In this document: piece after piece, positions 10,497 to 22,404 of the stretch
How positions within the stretch are numbered: position 1 is the stretch's first letter
Layout: the number at the start of each line of letters is the position of its first letter
NCBI GenBank assembly: GCA_002005505.1
Contig: KV908464.1
Location: 81,001 to 145,000, forward strand
Direction of reading: 5' to 3'
DNA: 64,000 nucleotides
DNA from: Botryococcus braunii
Lineage: Eukaryota; Chlorophyta; Trebouxiophyceae
Translations under genes and position numbers: made by a program
Notes under the pieces: model-generated
What the model was told of the DNA's origin: nothing
Databases searched by the model: none
What the model saw: the letters and a program-made list of their open reading frames with translations, nothing else

Positions 10497-12292
10497 TTGT
10501 TTCGTTGCTTTGTGCAGACTGGTTGTTTGAGTGTGAAGCAAAAACCCCAGCCAGCAACTTCTTTTGACTCTTTTGTGCAGTTAAACACTAGCCAGACTGT
10601 GAAGGGTCATGATCTTTCCTCTACGTGCATTGAATTTGAGGGAATTCTTGCTGGTAGACCTGTCAGGATTTTGTTAGACAGTGGGGCCTCTGCAAACTTT
10701 ATTGATAATAAACTTTGCAGGAGCTTGCCCTTCCCACTGCTTCTTTAAGTTCACATGTTGCTATTCGTGTTGCTGATCGTAGGACCTCTATAGTAGAGAG
10801 AAGTGTGGCAATTGACCCGACTGTGGGGTCTCTGGATTTTGGAGTCACCTGTCTCCCCACAGAGTTGGCATACTATGACATTGTTTTAGGGAAACCTTGG
10901 TTGACTGTGTGTAATCCGGTTGTGAATTGGAAGCTAAATGCAGTGTCATTGATTCATTCTGATAGGACACATGTACTTGTGGGCTGCCAAAGGTCAGGTG
11001 TACCTGAGTATGTGATCTCCTCCATAGAAGTGGAAGAGTTGGTCCAGTTGGGTGATCCAATGTATCTGATTCAGCTTAATGCAGTGACCGAACCCTCCTT
11101 AAATACTAATACATATAACGTGCCAGAGTTGGAGCAGCTTCTGCAGGAATTTAAAGATGTCCTTTCAGGACTGCCTCAGGGCCTGCCTCCCTCTCGTGCT
11201 GGAGACCACTATATTAGATTGGAGCCTGGCGCAGTTCCTCCAGCCTCCCGCATTTATCCACTGTCCGGAGCCCAGCTTTCTGAGCTTCGTGCACAGTTGC
11301 AGGAGCTCCTAGAGGGGGGCTTCATCCGCCCATCGACTTCCCCCTTTGGTGCACCTATCCTGTTCGTCCCGAAGAAGGATGGTAATTGGCGTTTGTGTAT
11401 TGACTACAGAGCCTTGAACAGGGTTACAGTGAGAAATCAACACCCTTTACCTAGGATTGATGAAATGTTTGAGCAGTTGCATGGAAGTCGTGTGTTTTCT
11501 AAGCTTGACCTTGCCTCTGGCTACCACCAGATTCGTATGCATGAGGATAGCATAGAAAAGACTGCTTTTAAAACCCGTTATGGTCATTATGAGTTCACTG
11601 TTATGCCTTTTGGGTTAACTAATGCTCCTGCCACTTTTCAATCTGTTATGAATACTATCCTGGCTCCCTTTCCGGATAGGTTTGTGTTGGTTTACCTGGA
11701 TGACATCCTGATATATTCTGTTGAAGAACGCATGGAGCACTTACGTAAGTCTGTTGAAGAACACATGGAGCACTTACGTATTATCCTGTCAGTGCTTAGG
11801 GAACATAAATTCTATTGTAAAAGATCTAAATGTGAGTTTGTTTCTAAGCAGGTGGAATACTTGGGACACTTGTTGACACCCCAAGGGATTATGGTGGATC
11901 CGAGGAAGGTTGCAGCCATCCGGGACTGGCCCACTCCCTTAAATGTGTCACAGTTGAGAGGTTTCTTAGGCTTGACTCAATACTATGATACATTTATAGA
12001 TCACTTTGCAGATGTTGCATTTCCCCTTACTGAGCTATTGAAGAAGGATGTGACCTGGTCTTGGGAGGGACCTCAAGCCCAAGCCTTCATTGCATTGAAG
12101 GATCTTGTGTCCTCTCCTCCATGTTTGTTAATGCCAGACTTAGACTTTTGTTGTGCATGTAGATGCCTCAGGCTTTGCTGTGGGTGCTGTTTTGCAGCAG
12201 GATCAAGGCCAGGGACTGCAGCCCGTCGCCTTCGAGTCCAGGAAACTCCAGCCCCCTGAGAGGAAGTTGGCCCCGTATGGCAGAGAATTATT
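10497..12292 (+). pseudogene. gypsy B protease, reverse transcriptase and RNase H fragment
   Basis: Protease motif LLDSGASANFID lies near 10670. A frameshift near 10715-10748 moves into the RT frame. RT is full length: [46 protein letters not shown], and catalytic YLDD near 11694. A 33-bp tandem duplication (about 11718-11783) adds eleven residues (SVEEHMEHLRK-type) just after YLDD. RNase H begins, is thrown out of frame near 12145 by a short deletion, and is cut off near 12296, where 3' UTR sequence begins. Confidence 0.88.
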
Positions 12293-12523
12293 GGCAGGGT
12301 AACTGGACCTAAGGTTTGGACAAGTGCTAGTCTAATGACTCAACCTAATTGTTTCATCACTGGTGTGAGTGCTGTCTAGAGAGTTGGTCCCCTAAGTTAG
12401 AGGATCCGCCTTGCAGACGATAGTCCTTAGAATGTTAAGGTATTCGAGCATTGAGCAGATGAGTCCCTCGTCTGTGTCGTGCTAACTTGCTTTGTGGACT
12501 TCATCCTCTGACTTGCTGATTTG

Positions 12524-12556
12524 GTAACTATAGGAGGTGTGATTATCTATAGTTAC
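12524..12556 (+). promoter_or_regulatory. Conserved 3' UTR hairpin of gypsy B
   Basis: Perfect 10-bp arms gtaactatag and ctatagttac with a 13-base loop. The same hairpin with a one-base loop change is present in D at 50666-50698. It sits about 75 bases before the polypurine tract. The role is unknown. Confidence 0.6.
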
Positions 12557-12631
12557 AGTAAGCAGGGTTCGTGATACCCCTGTCTTGCGTTTGTGGCCCC
12601 ATTGCCATAAACACCATCTCATAGCTTATGC

Positions 12632-12645
12632 CAAGGGGGAGGGCA
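12632..12645 (+). promoter_or_regulatory. Polypurine tract of gypsy B
   Basis: caagggggagggca abuts the 3' LTR. The core is shared with D and F. Confidence 0.85.
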
Positions 12646-12906
12646 TGTAGCATTTCCTAGGGTATAATGCTCTAGTATGGTCCTTGGCATTGCTCTATGA
12701 CTTGCCATGTGATCTAGATTCACGGTACAACCTCGCTCAGGTAGTCGCTCGGTTGCCCGACTATACGTCCGTGGCAGTACGGTGTACATCCGACCCTGGA
12801 TGGGATTAAGGGCGAGCCTGTGAATCAATCATGTAACACTCTTTCCGTTCACACCACGAACTGTCTCACTGTCTCATCCAAATCTCTTCCGCTCAGTTAT
12901 GCTACA
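12646..12906 (+). repeat. 3' LTR of gypsy B
   Basis: 261 bp, tgtagcattt to atgctaca, uninterrupted. It is followed by the gtgca target duplication. Confidence 0.93.
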
Positions 12907-12911
12907 GTGCA

Positions 12912-13773
12912 AGCATAATGAATTGTCTGCGTCTCAAGAACCTTACCCTTCTGAACCTTTAATTGCTCTACTCTTACAGGATAGGCTTCACTCTTTATAT
13001 TTAATTTAATGCTACTTCGCAGCCAGATTGGGGATATTCAAAGGATTTGTATACAAATCCTTTACATGTAGCATGTCATGGTACATGTAACTGAATTCGC
13101 AAATTCATAAATGGGGTTCATGAGGTGCTAATCGAGGAGATATGTGCGATCCCTCATCCGAGAGCTGCTGGGCACTAGTGATTATTACCCGTAAAGTATC
13201 CATGTCCCCCATGATCTATTGCGGCCTCAGCAGACTCACTCAGTACTACCTCAATACCTCACCTCAATACCTCACCTCAGTATTCGATACCTCACCTTAA
13301 TACTATTGCGGCTTTGGCAGACTTGCGACATCGCAACCCTTGCAAATGCCGACACGTGACTATTCGGGCATCGGGGGCCTGAGACTGACATATTTGACTT
13401 TCCCCCTTAAATTACACAATAAAGAGGAAATCAAACCCCACAACCTTCCACAATCCAACCAGACCTACACCCCAAGACCTGAAAAGTGAAGACTACCCTC
13501 CCCAAGGGAGCCGTCACGCCAGCTGCCGCCCAACCGCCTGAGCCATCACAAAACTAACCCGCCGCTGCACCCAGAACCACATCAAATCCTCATGGGCGAC
13601 AACAGTCTGGTTGACGAGGCCCTGGAGCCTCTTCAGAAGCTCTCCGCCGCACCCTCCCACCCCAAAAAAGTTTCAAAAGAGAAGCGTCTCTTTTTAGGGG
13701 ACTGATATATGTGTATCACATAAGATGAAATCACACCCCACGCACCACCCCCAAGCAAAACTATCCCCCAACC
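12912..13773. other. Unassigned region with a short degenerate duplication
   Basis: No gene is recognised. 13217-13325 contains two copies of ctattgcggcNNNNGCAGACT-like sequence separated by tandem cctcaatacctca units. Confidence 0.4.
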
Positions 13774-14350
13774 CTACACTGGTACATCAAACCCCCCATA
13801 GTGCCGGGGCCCAGTTAACACCCAATTGGACTGCCTGCTACGCTGCGGGCACGGGACCAACGAACAGCTGTCCTGCAGGCCGTCAACCAAATACCACCCT
13901 TGATGTACGTCGGGGCACTCCCGGTGAATGGCAAGGAGAAGGTGCCGGACACTGAGCACGAAAAGCAGCGGAGAGAGGGGTTCCCCTTGCTGGACCCCAA
14001 TGGTGGATTCCACGACATGGGGTTCAACACTTTGACAGGCAGCGCGCGCTGCAGTACGTCATTGCCCACACAGTGCAATATGCTGGGGCAAGGGAGGGCG
14101 ACTTCTGCAAGCATGCGGGTATGGTCGATCATATTGATAGCATTTTCGAAGTCCAAGCCGGCAACGACGAGGTCAGGGGAATCTTGCTGGTCTGCCACCA
14201 AGCATGGTGGGCATGGACGAGGCCTTACGCACACCCTCAGACTCCAACCCCAACTTGGGAGTGGCTGTGAAATCTCACTGACAGTGGGAAAGACGGCTGC
14301 AACAGCTATCTTGGAGACCAGACTTCTTGTTTTTACAAGAGTGGGATAAG
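13774..14350 (-). pseudogene. LINE-type reverse transcriptase relic
   Basis: Reading the minus strand, one frame gives VVAGLDFENAINMIDHTRML (RT domain A with the DFENAIN aspartate). After a frameshift near 14010, another gives STIGVQQGEPLSPLLF (the GxQQGxPLSPLLF block of non-LTR reverse transcriptases) and then WYLVDGLQD, a decayed version of the catalytic YxDD/G block. No endonuclease, poly(A) tail or target duplication is visible, so it is a short dead fragment. Confidence 0.65.
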
Positions 14351-16063
14351 AAGACGAGCCCAGCCCAACGTTTAACGACCAAAACCCAAAACCCTGTGTC
14401 TGACATATATCATTTTTCCTTTTCATTTAAAAGTTTCAAGCGATGAGTCACACCTGGTGAGCTTCTCCTGAAAGCGAACGGTTTGAGAAGCTACTGTGCA
14501 GCTAGATTACAGACTCTCGCGAGTCAAGGGAAGCTGGAAACGGAGTGAAGTTCCTCTTTTCCCAACTTCAAATGTCCGTCAGGCACAGGTACAGCGAATG
14601 CAATTCATGCTAATCAAGCCAGAAGTGGTTGTCGTGGCTGATCGTGGATGTAGTATTTTCCCTGAGGTACCAGGAAGAACCCGCACCCAATCACGTGGCG
14701 GACCCTAAGTTTCATCGTGCTCAGCACGTGCGTTCCTTATCCAGCTAAGAGGGCGCACGTGATACGCGAACCTGCATTCTGCCGCCAGGACCCCGCATCT
14801 GCGTTCATGAAGACTTCCAAAAGTGCGCATGGAAATTACTCGTGATTTTTGCTGTAACGAACATGATGAAGTAACTGATAAGCGTTAATCGGGTTTTGAT
14901 GATCCCAACCCCCCACAGGAACGCCTCCTTTGGCAGCAACAATTAATTCAAATGGTCCGATAGGCACAGGCGGTTTACACTTCCATGTGTTCCTGGCCTA
15001 TTGAATGCCGTAGATCGATCCGGGAATGTCCGATTACTAAACAGATCATGGCCTGGATAGGAAGCCGATGCTGTATTGCTTGTAACGATCATCCGCTTGG
15101 TGTGCAACTGCCATAGATGGTGGCTCGAGAGGCGTTTCAGTACTTTCGGTCTGTACTGTACTAAGGATATAGACTGAAGATAGAAGGAGTCCGGGGCATC
15201 AGACTCAGGGCTGCTCGGTCCAATTCCAAGTCTTGACTCTTTCAACCCCACAAAGACATTCGCAAGCATTAGAGCTTCAGCAGGGAGGCCGACATTTTTG
15301 CGCTGGCGAGTACCGGCCAATGCCGGTGACCTAAACTACCATCTCCACTTCACCTCCCGCTTGCACTGTTTGTGTCAAGTGCGTTCTACCCACGAAAATC
15401 CCAATCACTCAAAATTTGTAGCTGGCTAGAAAATTTAGGAGACTTAGTGATGTTAGGCTTCCAATCTAGGCACATGTGGCTATATCGGGAACAAGCTCGA
15501 TGACGACTTGTGAGCTGAATGCAGCTTTGTTCTATTTGTGATTGCAATAAATCCAACATCTGGAGTGTCCTAGGTTGATGCATACGAGATGCCACTCAAC
15601 TAGCGTATATGTTGTCGACCATGCCACGAGCGTTATTCCTCGACGCATTGCCCAAGCATATTACTCATTGGCAATAAAAACATTTAAACCAGTGGGGTAT
15701 CTTCCAAAAATGAGTTGAACGCACTTGCAGCCTCATGCAAGTCGTTCGGGCTGGCCAGACGAAACACGGTATCTAAACAGCGCTTCTTCAGGGATATTAT
15801 CGTTTTTCAGTACAAGGTCAATTCCAAACCCTGCAACAGAATTTTCTGGTTAGTGGGATACTCCTTGAACTGATGGTTTCAGATCCGTCTCCTGTGATCA
15901 CGGCGTCCTGCACGATCCAGATGCCAACGAATCCCGGGAATGAACTTCTGGTCGTGATTTCGGCTAGCAGATACTGACATACAGGGATCGCAGGTACCGC
16001 AGGGAAGGGCACATCGGCAGACATAATTACGACGACCTTCCACAGCAAGCATCCCGGACCAGG
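14351..16063. other. Unassigned region upstream of the HRGP gene
   Basis: Only short, unconserved-looking frames on both strands. The part next to 16064 presumably holds the promoter and 5' UTR of the HRGP gene, but I see no clear TATA box or other site. Confidence 0.4.
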
Positions 16064-16181
16064 ATGGCACGAACCCTGACATCCGCACGATTTGCCACCA
16101 AATTCATGGTTATTCTCATCATCGCCAAATCCGGTGTCATCAGTTTTGCGGATGCGCAGTAAGTCCTCATTTCCAGTCCAC

Positions 16182-16225
<44 letters not shown>

Positions 16226-16300
16226 TGTGGGTGTGTGTGTGTGGGTGGGTGGGTGGGTGGGTGTATGTGTGGGTGTGGTTGTTGTTGTGTGTGTGTGTGT

Positions 16301-16362
<62 letters not shown>

Positions 16363-17162
16363 TAAGCGGGGAACAATTGTTAGATGTGGCTATAAATGCA
16401 AGTCAATTGTAATAAACCCATATTACTTCCGTCTGAGCAATGATCAGGTTGCAAAAGCATTGCTCCTATGGATAAGGACCTCTTACACATTTGATAATTT
16501 ATGTATACATTTGCGCAATCGTAGTGTTCTTATGCTTGTTTTTGTGGTTGGAAAGAACGGACTCCTTTTCTGTGGAGGCTGCGGCAGTAAAAGCGAGTTC
16601 GCCGCCACCGCAAGTCAAATCTTCCCCACCCCCGCCGCCGGTCAAGTCTCCCCCACCACCTGCGAAGTCTCCCTCGCCACCACCCCCGTCAAATCCCCTC
16701 CGCCACCAACCTCCGTCAAGTCTCCGCCACCACCCACCAAGTCTCCTCCGCCCCCATCCCCCGTCAAATCTCCACCCCCGCCCGTCAAGTCTCCTCCGCC
16801 CCCACCCCCAGTCAAATCTCCGCCGCCGCCCGTCAAGTCTCCTCCGCCTCCATCCCCAGTCAAATCTCCGCCGCCGCCCGTGAAGTCTCCTCCGCCCCCA
16901 TCCCCAGTCAAATCTCCGCCGCCGCCCGTCAAGTCTCCTCCGCCCCCACCCCCAGTCAAATCTCCGCCACCACCCAAGTCTCCTCCCCCACCCTCACCCG
17001 TCAAGTCTCCTCCGCCCCCGGTCAAGTCTCCCCCTCCGTCACCTCCTTCCAGGTACCATTGGCCATGCTCCGCTCCCACTTCACCTTCATTCAAATACCC
17101 GTTGTGGCTCGCGTGTGCATGGATCTGTGCGTGCATTCACGCGCGCATGTGTGTGTGTGTGT

Positions 17163-17235
<73 letters not shown>

Positions 17236-18960
17236 ACATCCGCTTGCATGCTTGGAGCTGTGGTGGGCTTGTTTCATGTGCATGCATATCGCTGAAGTGC
17301 GAAGGTCCTTCAAAGAGTACAAGCACCGCACTGCCAAGCCGCCACAGCTTAATCCGGAGCAGACCTTGCAGATTATTTGTTGGTTGGTTGGTTGGTTGGT
17401 TGGTTGGTTGGTTTGTTTGCTTGTTTGTTTGTTTGTTTGTTTGTGTAGTATTTTATCTATTCAACGATTCTCTCAAATACTCAAATACGCTCTTCCTTCC
17501 TTGCTTGCGTCCTTACTTACTTCCTTATTTTTTATTCAATTCTCTACTTTTTTTGATGTGAGGAGGCCTTTTGTGGCTGATGCCAGAAAGGCTCTCCTTT
17601 CCAAGCACCCTGCCTGCCAATTGGCGGACTGGCAGGGAGATAGATTGAGAATAGATTACCCTACCCCCCCCCCCCCCGGCGAGGCAGGGCCCCACCCTTT
17701 GCGCAATCTGTTCAATATCATGCTGACCCACCAGATATTGTCTTACGTCTGTTTGTTCTGGAACTTCTCCTATGCATGATGGAGTGCACTGGGTGAACCC
17801 CAACCTGCATGGGAGGGGTTTCACTCAAGCTGTAATATCAAAGGCGAGACACAAGAACTAGTTATCTGTATTGGTGAAGGAGAAACATGCTGTAAGCTAC
17901 ACTAAGAAAGACCATTGCTGAAGGAAAGGTATGTAAGCTACACCCCAGGGGAGGCCATTACTGAAGGAAAGGCATATCAGTCACACCAGGGGAAGACAAA
18001 CTTCACCAAAAATGGAGCTGAATGTGCTGAAGTCTCCGTGCCCTTCTGATTATTTGAGGCTACATTGAAGGAGCCATTTGGGCGCTTGCTACGGGGCCGG
18101 AAACACCACACGTATTTTTGTCAGAAACAATATAAATATTTGCGCAGCAGGGACTGAGAAAAGGCGCGCTCTTGGTTGCAGGCCCCCCCCGCCGCCCTCC
18201 GATCCATGTGCGGGATGCGCGAGCCTGAACTGCTTCATCCCAGATGCATGCCCAGAAACGCAGGGCACTTGCAGATACGCGGGCCCTTGCGATGTCATCA
18301 ACGGTCGGCTCATTTGCGCTACAGTAGTAAGCCAAAGCCTGTCCGCTCTCCAATCTCTGTATGCATTGTAAATCTCACTTTGCATCGTAGATTTCTCTTT
18401 GCATTGTTAATCTCTCTTTGCATCATCGATCTCTCTTTGCATTGCCAATCTCTCTTTGCAAAGTTAATATCTCTTTGCATGGTCATTCTCTCTTTGCATT
18501 GTCAATCTCTCTTTGCATTGTTACTATCTCTTTGCAGCGTCAATCTCTCTTTGCATTTTTAATCTCTCTTTGCATAGTCAAGCTCTCTTTGCATCGCCAA
18601 TCTCTCTTTTATTATTATATTTCATCTGCAAATGTTCACTGTTTTTCTCTGTGTGGTGTGTCTGTCAACCGGCTTCCTCAACAGATATTTGCACATTGCC
18701 TACGGGTCACTAGACTTATTCCCCAAGCTGATGAGGGCCTCTCGGAGGCCTTTCTTCTCTGATTGACTCTGCAGATGCTGCATCTCAAAAGCTGCATCCA
18801 AATTTTACAACCCGCTTTCTGTTGCAAAAGGAAAGGCCCAAACCCCGCAGTGCTCTGCCCTGACACCCCCCACTTACCTACTCCCTGGATGTTTGAACAG
18901 AAAGGGCAGAATTCCACTGCTGCGACAATCACCGCCCCCTATATCAGCCAAATAGACTAG
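16064..18960 (+). CDS. Secreted hydroxyproline-rich glycoprotein, spliced (predicted exons)
   Basis: Predicted exons: 16064-16158, 16588-17052, 18182-18326 and, less surely, 18775-18960. Exon 1 encodes a signal peptide (MARTLTSARFATKF, then the hydrophobic stretch MVILIIAKSGVISFADA) and ends at gca/GTAAGT. Exon 2 starts after gcggcag and encodes KSEFAATASQ followed by more than ten VKSPPPP units, typical of algal extensin/pherophorin-type wall proteins. It ends at ccag/GTACCA. Exon 3 follows ggttgcag and encodes PPPPPSDPCAGCASLNC plus four more cysteines (CX2CX4CX5CX6CX5CX8C), ending before GTAAGC. Phases agree at every junction (2, 2, 0). Exon 4 (acceptor gactctgcag) would give 296 residues in total; an alternative acceptor at 18685 ends at 18762. 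The protein is likely exported to the wall or matrix. Confidence 0.68.
16184..16361. repeat. GT microsatellite with GGTG block, HRGP intron 1
   Basis: (TG)n over about 178 bp, broken by a (GGTG)n block near 16220-16262. Cys/Val- or Thr/His-rich frames across it are artefacts. Confidence 0.95.
17149..17234. repeat. GT microsatellite, HRGP intron 2
   Basis: About 43 GT units with a single interruption. Confidence 0.95.
17380..17444. repeat. TTGG/TTTG tetranucleotide repeat, HRGP intron 2
   Basis: About eight TTGG units pass directly into about eight TTTG-type units. Confidence 0.9.
18361..18609. repeat. 19-bp minisatellite, HRGP intron 3
   Basis: About 13 imperfect head-to-tail copies of aatctctctttgcattgtc. 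The ctctttgcat core is nearly invariant while the last four to six bases vary. Confidence 0.92.
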
Positions 18961-19075
18961 TAATTCTACTAACTACAATGGTATATAGCATGTTGTACTC
19001 CCTCGGTATTATCCCCTTCTGATATACATGTGCTGAAAGCCCACACCTCTGCACCCTCCTGGTTGCTTACGCAAA
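18961..19075. other. Spacer
   Basis: Short AT-rich interval with nothing recognised. Confidence 0.4.
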
Positions 19076-19305
19076 TCAGACGTGCAAGGGGACCTCAGAG
19101 GCACGCAAGGGTACCTCACAGATCGTGGTGAGAAGGGGACTGCATATATGTTCGGGGGGACCTCTCAGATTGTGGCTTTTAAGGGAACCCCGTAGATTGT
19201 GGTACGAAGGGGACGTTCAGGGGGACATCACAGATTGCTGTACACAGGGGACTGCATAGATCGTGGTGGCAGGGGAACCTCACAGATCGTGGTTGTTGGG
19301 AGCGT
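19076..19305. repeat. Degenerate tandem repeat
   Basis: Repeated blocks of the type aggggacNtcacagatcgtggt, five to seven diverged copies with variable spacing. No coding frame is supported. Confidence 0.65.
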
Positions 19306-20436
19306 GCAGAACTGTGTGGCTTAATAAGAAACCAGCGATGTCTCTGCCGAGTAGCATGCAAGCCTATGTGGGACACCAGCCTGGGAGCAAGGATGAGGGT
19401 GTCTCATGGGTCTCACATGCTGGGGCCAGCTGCGCAGAAGACCCCTAAGGCCCAGCTCCCTTGGTGCAAGGCTGGGACAGACCCACATGGGTCCCTCGTG
19501 CCCCACCTGCATTGAGGGCCCCTTTCGACCCACCTCCTGGCTCCATGGGATACAAACCTTCCAGATCTGTGTCGGCAATGTCGTAAAATACACACCTGAT
19601 CAGCCCATCTAGCCGGTTGAATAAAACTCTACATGGCAGGGTGTGCGACTTCTGCCATGTTCGATGTGTTCATATCAGAAATGACTTCCTGTCAGACGAC
19701 ATAATATTATAAAATTAATTAGCAGCATGATGATGCACGTAAGTCGAACCTTTCTAACAGCAAATGTGCTGTACAGGAAGCTGCGCGCATATCACAGCCT
19801 AAACGGGGTGGCCGAAGCACCTTTCTCACATGTTTAGAAGTAGAGATCAGTTGTCTGGGCTTGCCTGGCACATTTTGTGCTCTGACATTTGGGGCCTGGA
19901 GACCAGCAAGGAAATTTGCTTGTTTTTAACGTTCAATTGTCTTAGCGTGCCAACACACCATATGCATGTATGTGGTGCGATGGATGCCTTGCGCCAACAC
20001 GTGTAGGCTTTTCAGGAACACTTTCAAGTCTGTCTCAAATCCTCCACATATTTTCACTGTTGCAGCCCAATGCAGGACAAAATCCGGTCTGGATTTAATG
20101 AGCCTTTTGTATGGAGTTGGCAGACCAGATACAGACGTGCAAGAAGGGCTGTGGACAGTAGTATTTAGATTGTGATGCATGACTACAGTGACACAGGGGA
20201 TGAATAGAGGTTTGCCCTGCCCACGTTGCTTCTTGAGTTGCAAGCAATCAGAAACATTTTCAGTACCTTGCAGACTTCGCATTTGGTAATACTACTAAAC
20301 GGCGACTGCAAATGCATGTCGTGCCACCTTTCAGAGATCAAAAGTTTCTACGGTTTACCGGCCCACGGCAGACTGCAGTGCTTGTCTAGGCCTGCAAGTG
20401 GCAGACTGCAACATTTCAAATGCCCCAAGCGTCAGG

Positions 20437-20474
20437 GATTACGTATATCTCTGAATTCAAGGATATACGTAATC
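20437..20474. repeat. Perfect 13-bp inverted repeat
   Basis: gattacgtatatc and gatatacgtaatc with a 12-base loop. Confidence 0.85.
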
Positions 20475-21347
20475 GCTTGACCATTAAGTGCAGCGTTCAA
20501 GTTTCTCATTAAATACGTAGAAGGTGCAGTGGGTGCAAGTTGTCAAAGGTCCAAAGCTATGGCAGTCTCGAGTTGCAATGTCGCTCTGCGCTGCAACATT
20601 GAGCATGCTGCGCAGAATTGACTTTTGTGACCAGTTAATCCTGACTTCCGATATACTTTTCAAGTCAGGAGCACTGGTCACGAAGTCGATGCCGCTCAAT
20701 CTTTCCAGGACGCTGGTAGCCACAGGAACTTGCATTGCGCTGTACCTCGTAATCCCCGGAAGTGATTTCAACGGGGCGGAGTACGAAGCAAATGAATGCA
20801 CTGATGAGTTCACTGGGTCTGAAACCCTGAGGGACCTTGCCCCGTTCCATTTTGGATGGGGAAGGCCCCTAATACGGTTTTGCTGGATTACGGCGTGTCA
20901 AGCTTAAGAGAGGAAGGAAAGGTGGCTCCGGGGGTTTTTGAACCAGGCCATCTATGCACAGGAAGCTGTGGAGGGGTATTTTTTCATGCGTCGGGTCAGT
21001 TACATTATTGCGGCCGCAGTGGATCGCCAGCTGGCTGCTCGCCGGGTGTGAAATGTGGCTTGAAACACTTTGGTTTTGGGTCGTTGACACATTGGGCTGG
21101 TCTTTACGTTATTCCACCCTGGAACTTAAACACACAATGGTTCAGCCGAGTGGGACTTCTCGTCATTCGAATGATGAGATGCAAATTTGACGCAGATTTC
21201 AATGAACAAAGCGAACAACTTCACGTACACCTAGTGTGCTGTCCTGAGTCCGCTGAAGGCACATGCTGGAAGCCACGGTTGCCTGCATTCATGGCGCCAT
21301 TCCTGATGTGCCCTAACAGCGCTAGCGTGAATCAATATGGATGAAAT

Positions 21348-21373
21348 GTTTGGGGAGCATACCCTCCCCAAAC
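21348..21373. repeat. 9-bp inverted repeat
   Basis: gtttgggga and tccccaaac with an 8-base loop. Confidence 0.75.
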
Positions 21374-22045
21374 ACGCTTGAGCTGCTTGCAAACCTGCTG
21401 AGTGGCTTAGAGTATCTGTTCCCTAACTTGACCTGTACAGATCGTTTGATCTGACCGGTTGTCAGGTCAGGCTGAATGCATTTTGTTTTATTGCATTTTG
21501 TATTATTGCGGCAATCGCTGGCAAGACAACGAAACAACGGAACATCCGGGACTACTACTGCAATAGCCTTGCACTTCCACGGCGACGCCGCCACAAACCT
21601 GTTCGAACATTCCGTGACATACATTGCCATGCCCAAATGGGCTGTAGGGTTTAGGGTTGTGGAGGTTTTAGGAGCCATGTTCGTGCACGTGAGGCACGAG
21701 CACTAACTAAGATGCCTGAACAGCATGCAAAAAAACATCTGCATCAGCCGGTTTCTTGGGCAGCATGCCGATGTTTGTGGCTTTGGTCTTTGTAATTTCT
21801 TTTTGTTATTGGATGAATCATCAGCTACAGAAAGGTCATTTCATGGTTTTGAGCACTGCTATTTCAAATCCAGGATGAGCCATACAACCCACCGCTTTGG
21901 GGCACGGATGTGGGATAACAATCAAGACCCTCATAAACCCGGTCTAGTCACAAGTTTTCGGTCAGCAACTCGTTCATTGATGCATGTTGTATACTACATG
22001 TAGCACATGCATCGTTCATAAAGCTAATGATCAGCACCAACCTCG

Positions 22046-22075
22046 CTGATGTACGACATATGGGCCGTACATCAG
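22046..22075. repeat. 10-bp inverted repeat
   Basis: ctgatgtacg and cgtacatcag with a 10-base loop. Confidence 0.8.
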
Positions 22076-22404
22076 TGTAAACCCCATTGTTGTACAACGG
22101 CGACCGTCGTGCTGTTCTTGCTGCGGATGTGTTGGAATTTTGGGGTTGGGTTTGCACGCTGCATGATCAGTTGGATCAGGTCGCAATTTGCAAGGGCGCA
22201 TAGTACTGCATACGCCCTTGTAAGAAGTGCACATGGGGCATTAATGCACCGTCTGTAAACCACCGTTCGCAACATGTTAAGACCCTCTGGTCTTGACGTT
22301 GTGCACATGTGTCCAACTGTTTACCACGTGGTAGTCGGTTGTAGTCCGTGGACTAACCCCATTGATCTTTTAATAATTGGAGTAATCCATAGCCCAGTTA
22401 TAAC

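Larger units (their letters stand above)
7867..12906 (+). mobile_element. Ty3/gypsy retrotransposon B, internally deleted
   Basis: A complete insertion with 261-bp LTRs (tgtagcattt to atgctaca) and target duplication gtgca (7862-7866 and 12907-12911). The 5' LTR is split by an insert at 8032-9255; once that is ignored the two LTRs appear identical. It is the same family as D. Coding is heavily reduced: gag loses its NC half near 9950, and the frame jumps from early RNase H straight to the 3' UTR near 12296, so integrase and chromodomain are gone. It cannot be autonomous. Confidence 0.93.

Noticed and set aside
13725..14349. Plus-strand frames opposite the LINE relic
   Set aside because: The minus strand carries recognisable RT blocks, so the plus-strand frames are shadows.
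16642..17136. Gly/Asp-rich minus-strand frame opposite the proline-rich exon
   Set aside because: It is the mirror of the VKSPPPP coding sequence; splice signals and the signal peptide are on the plus strand.
16167..17337. Cys/Val- and Thr/His-rich reading frames over the GT tracts
   Set aside because: These are translations of microsatellites lying in predicted introns.
18720..18760. Hammerhead-ribozyme-like ctgatgagggcctctcggaggcc
   Set aside because: It has the CTGATGA core and a good stem II, but the required GAAA is replaced by TTTC and no paired stem III or cleavage site is seen.
20796..20835. Second CTGATGA...GAAA match
   Set aside because: The intervening bases do not form stem II, so this is probably chance.
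20484..21344. Overlapping frames of 105-162 codons on both strands as host genes
   Set aside because: No motif, no consistent strand and no splice model; composition does not favour either strand.
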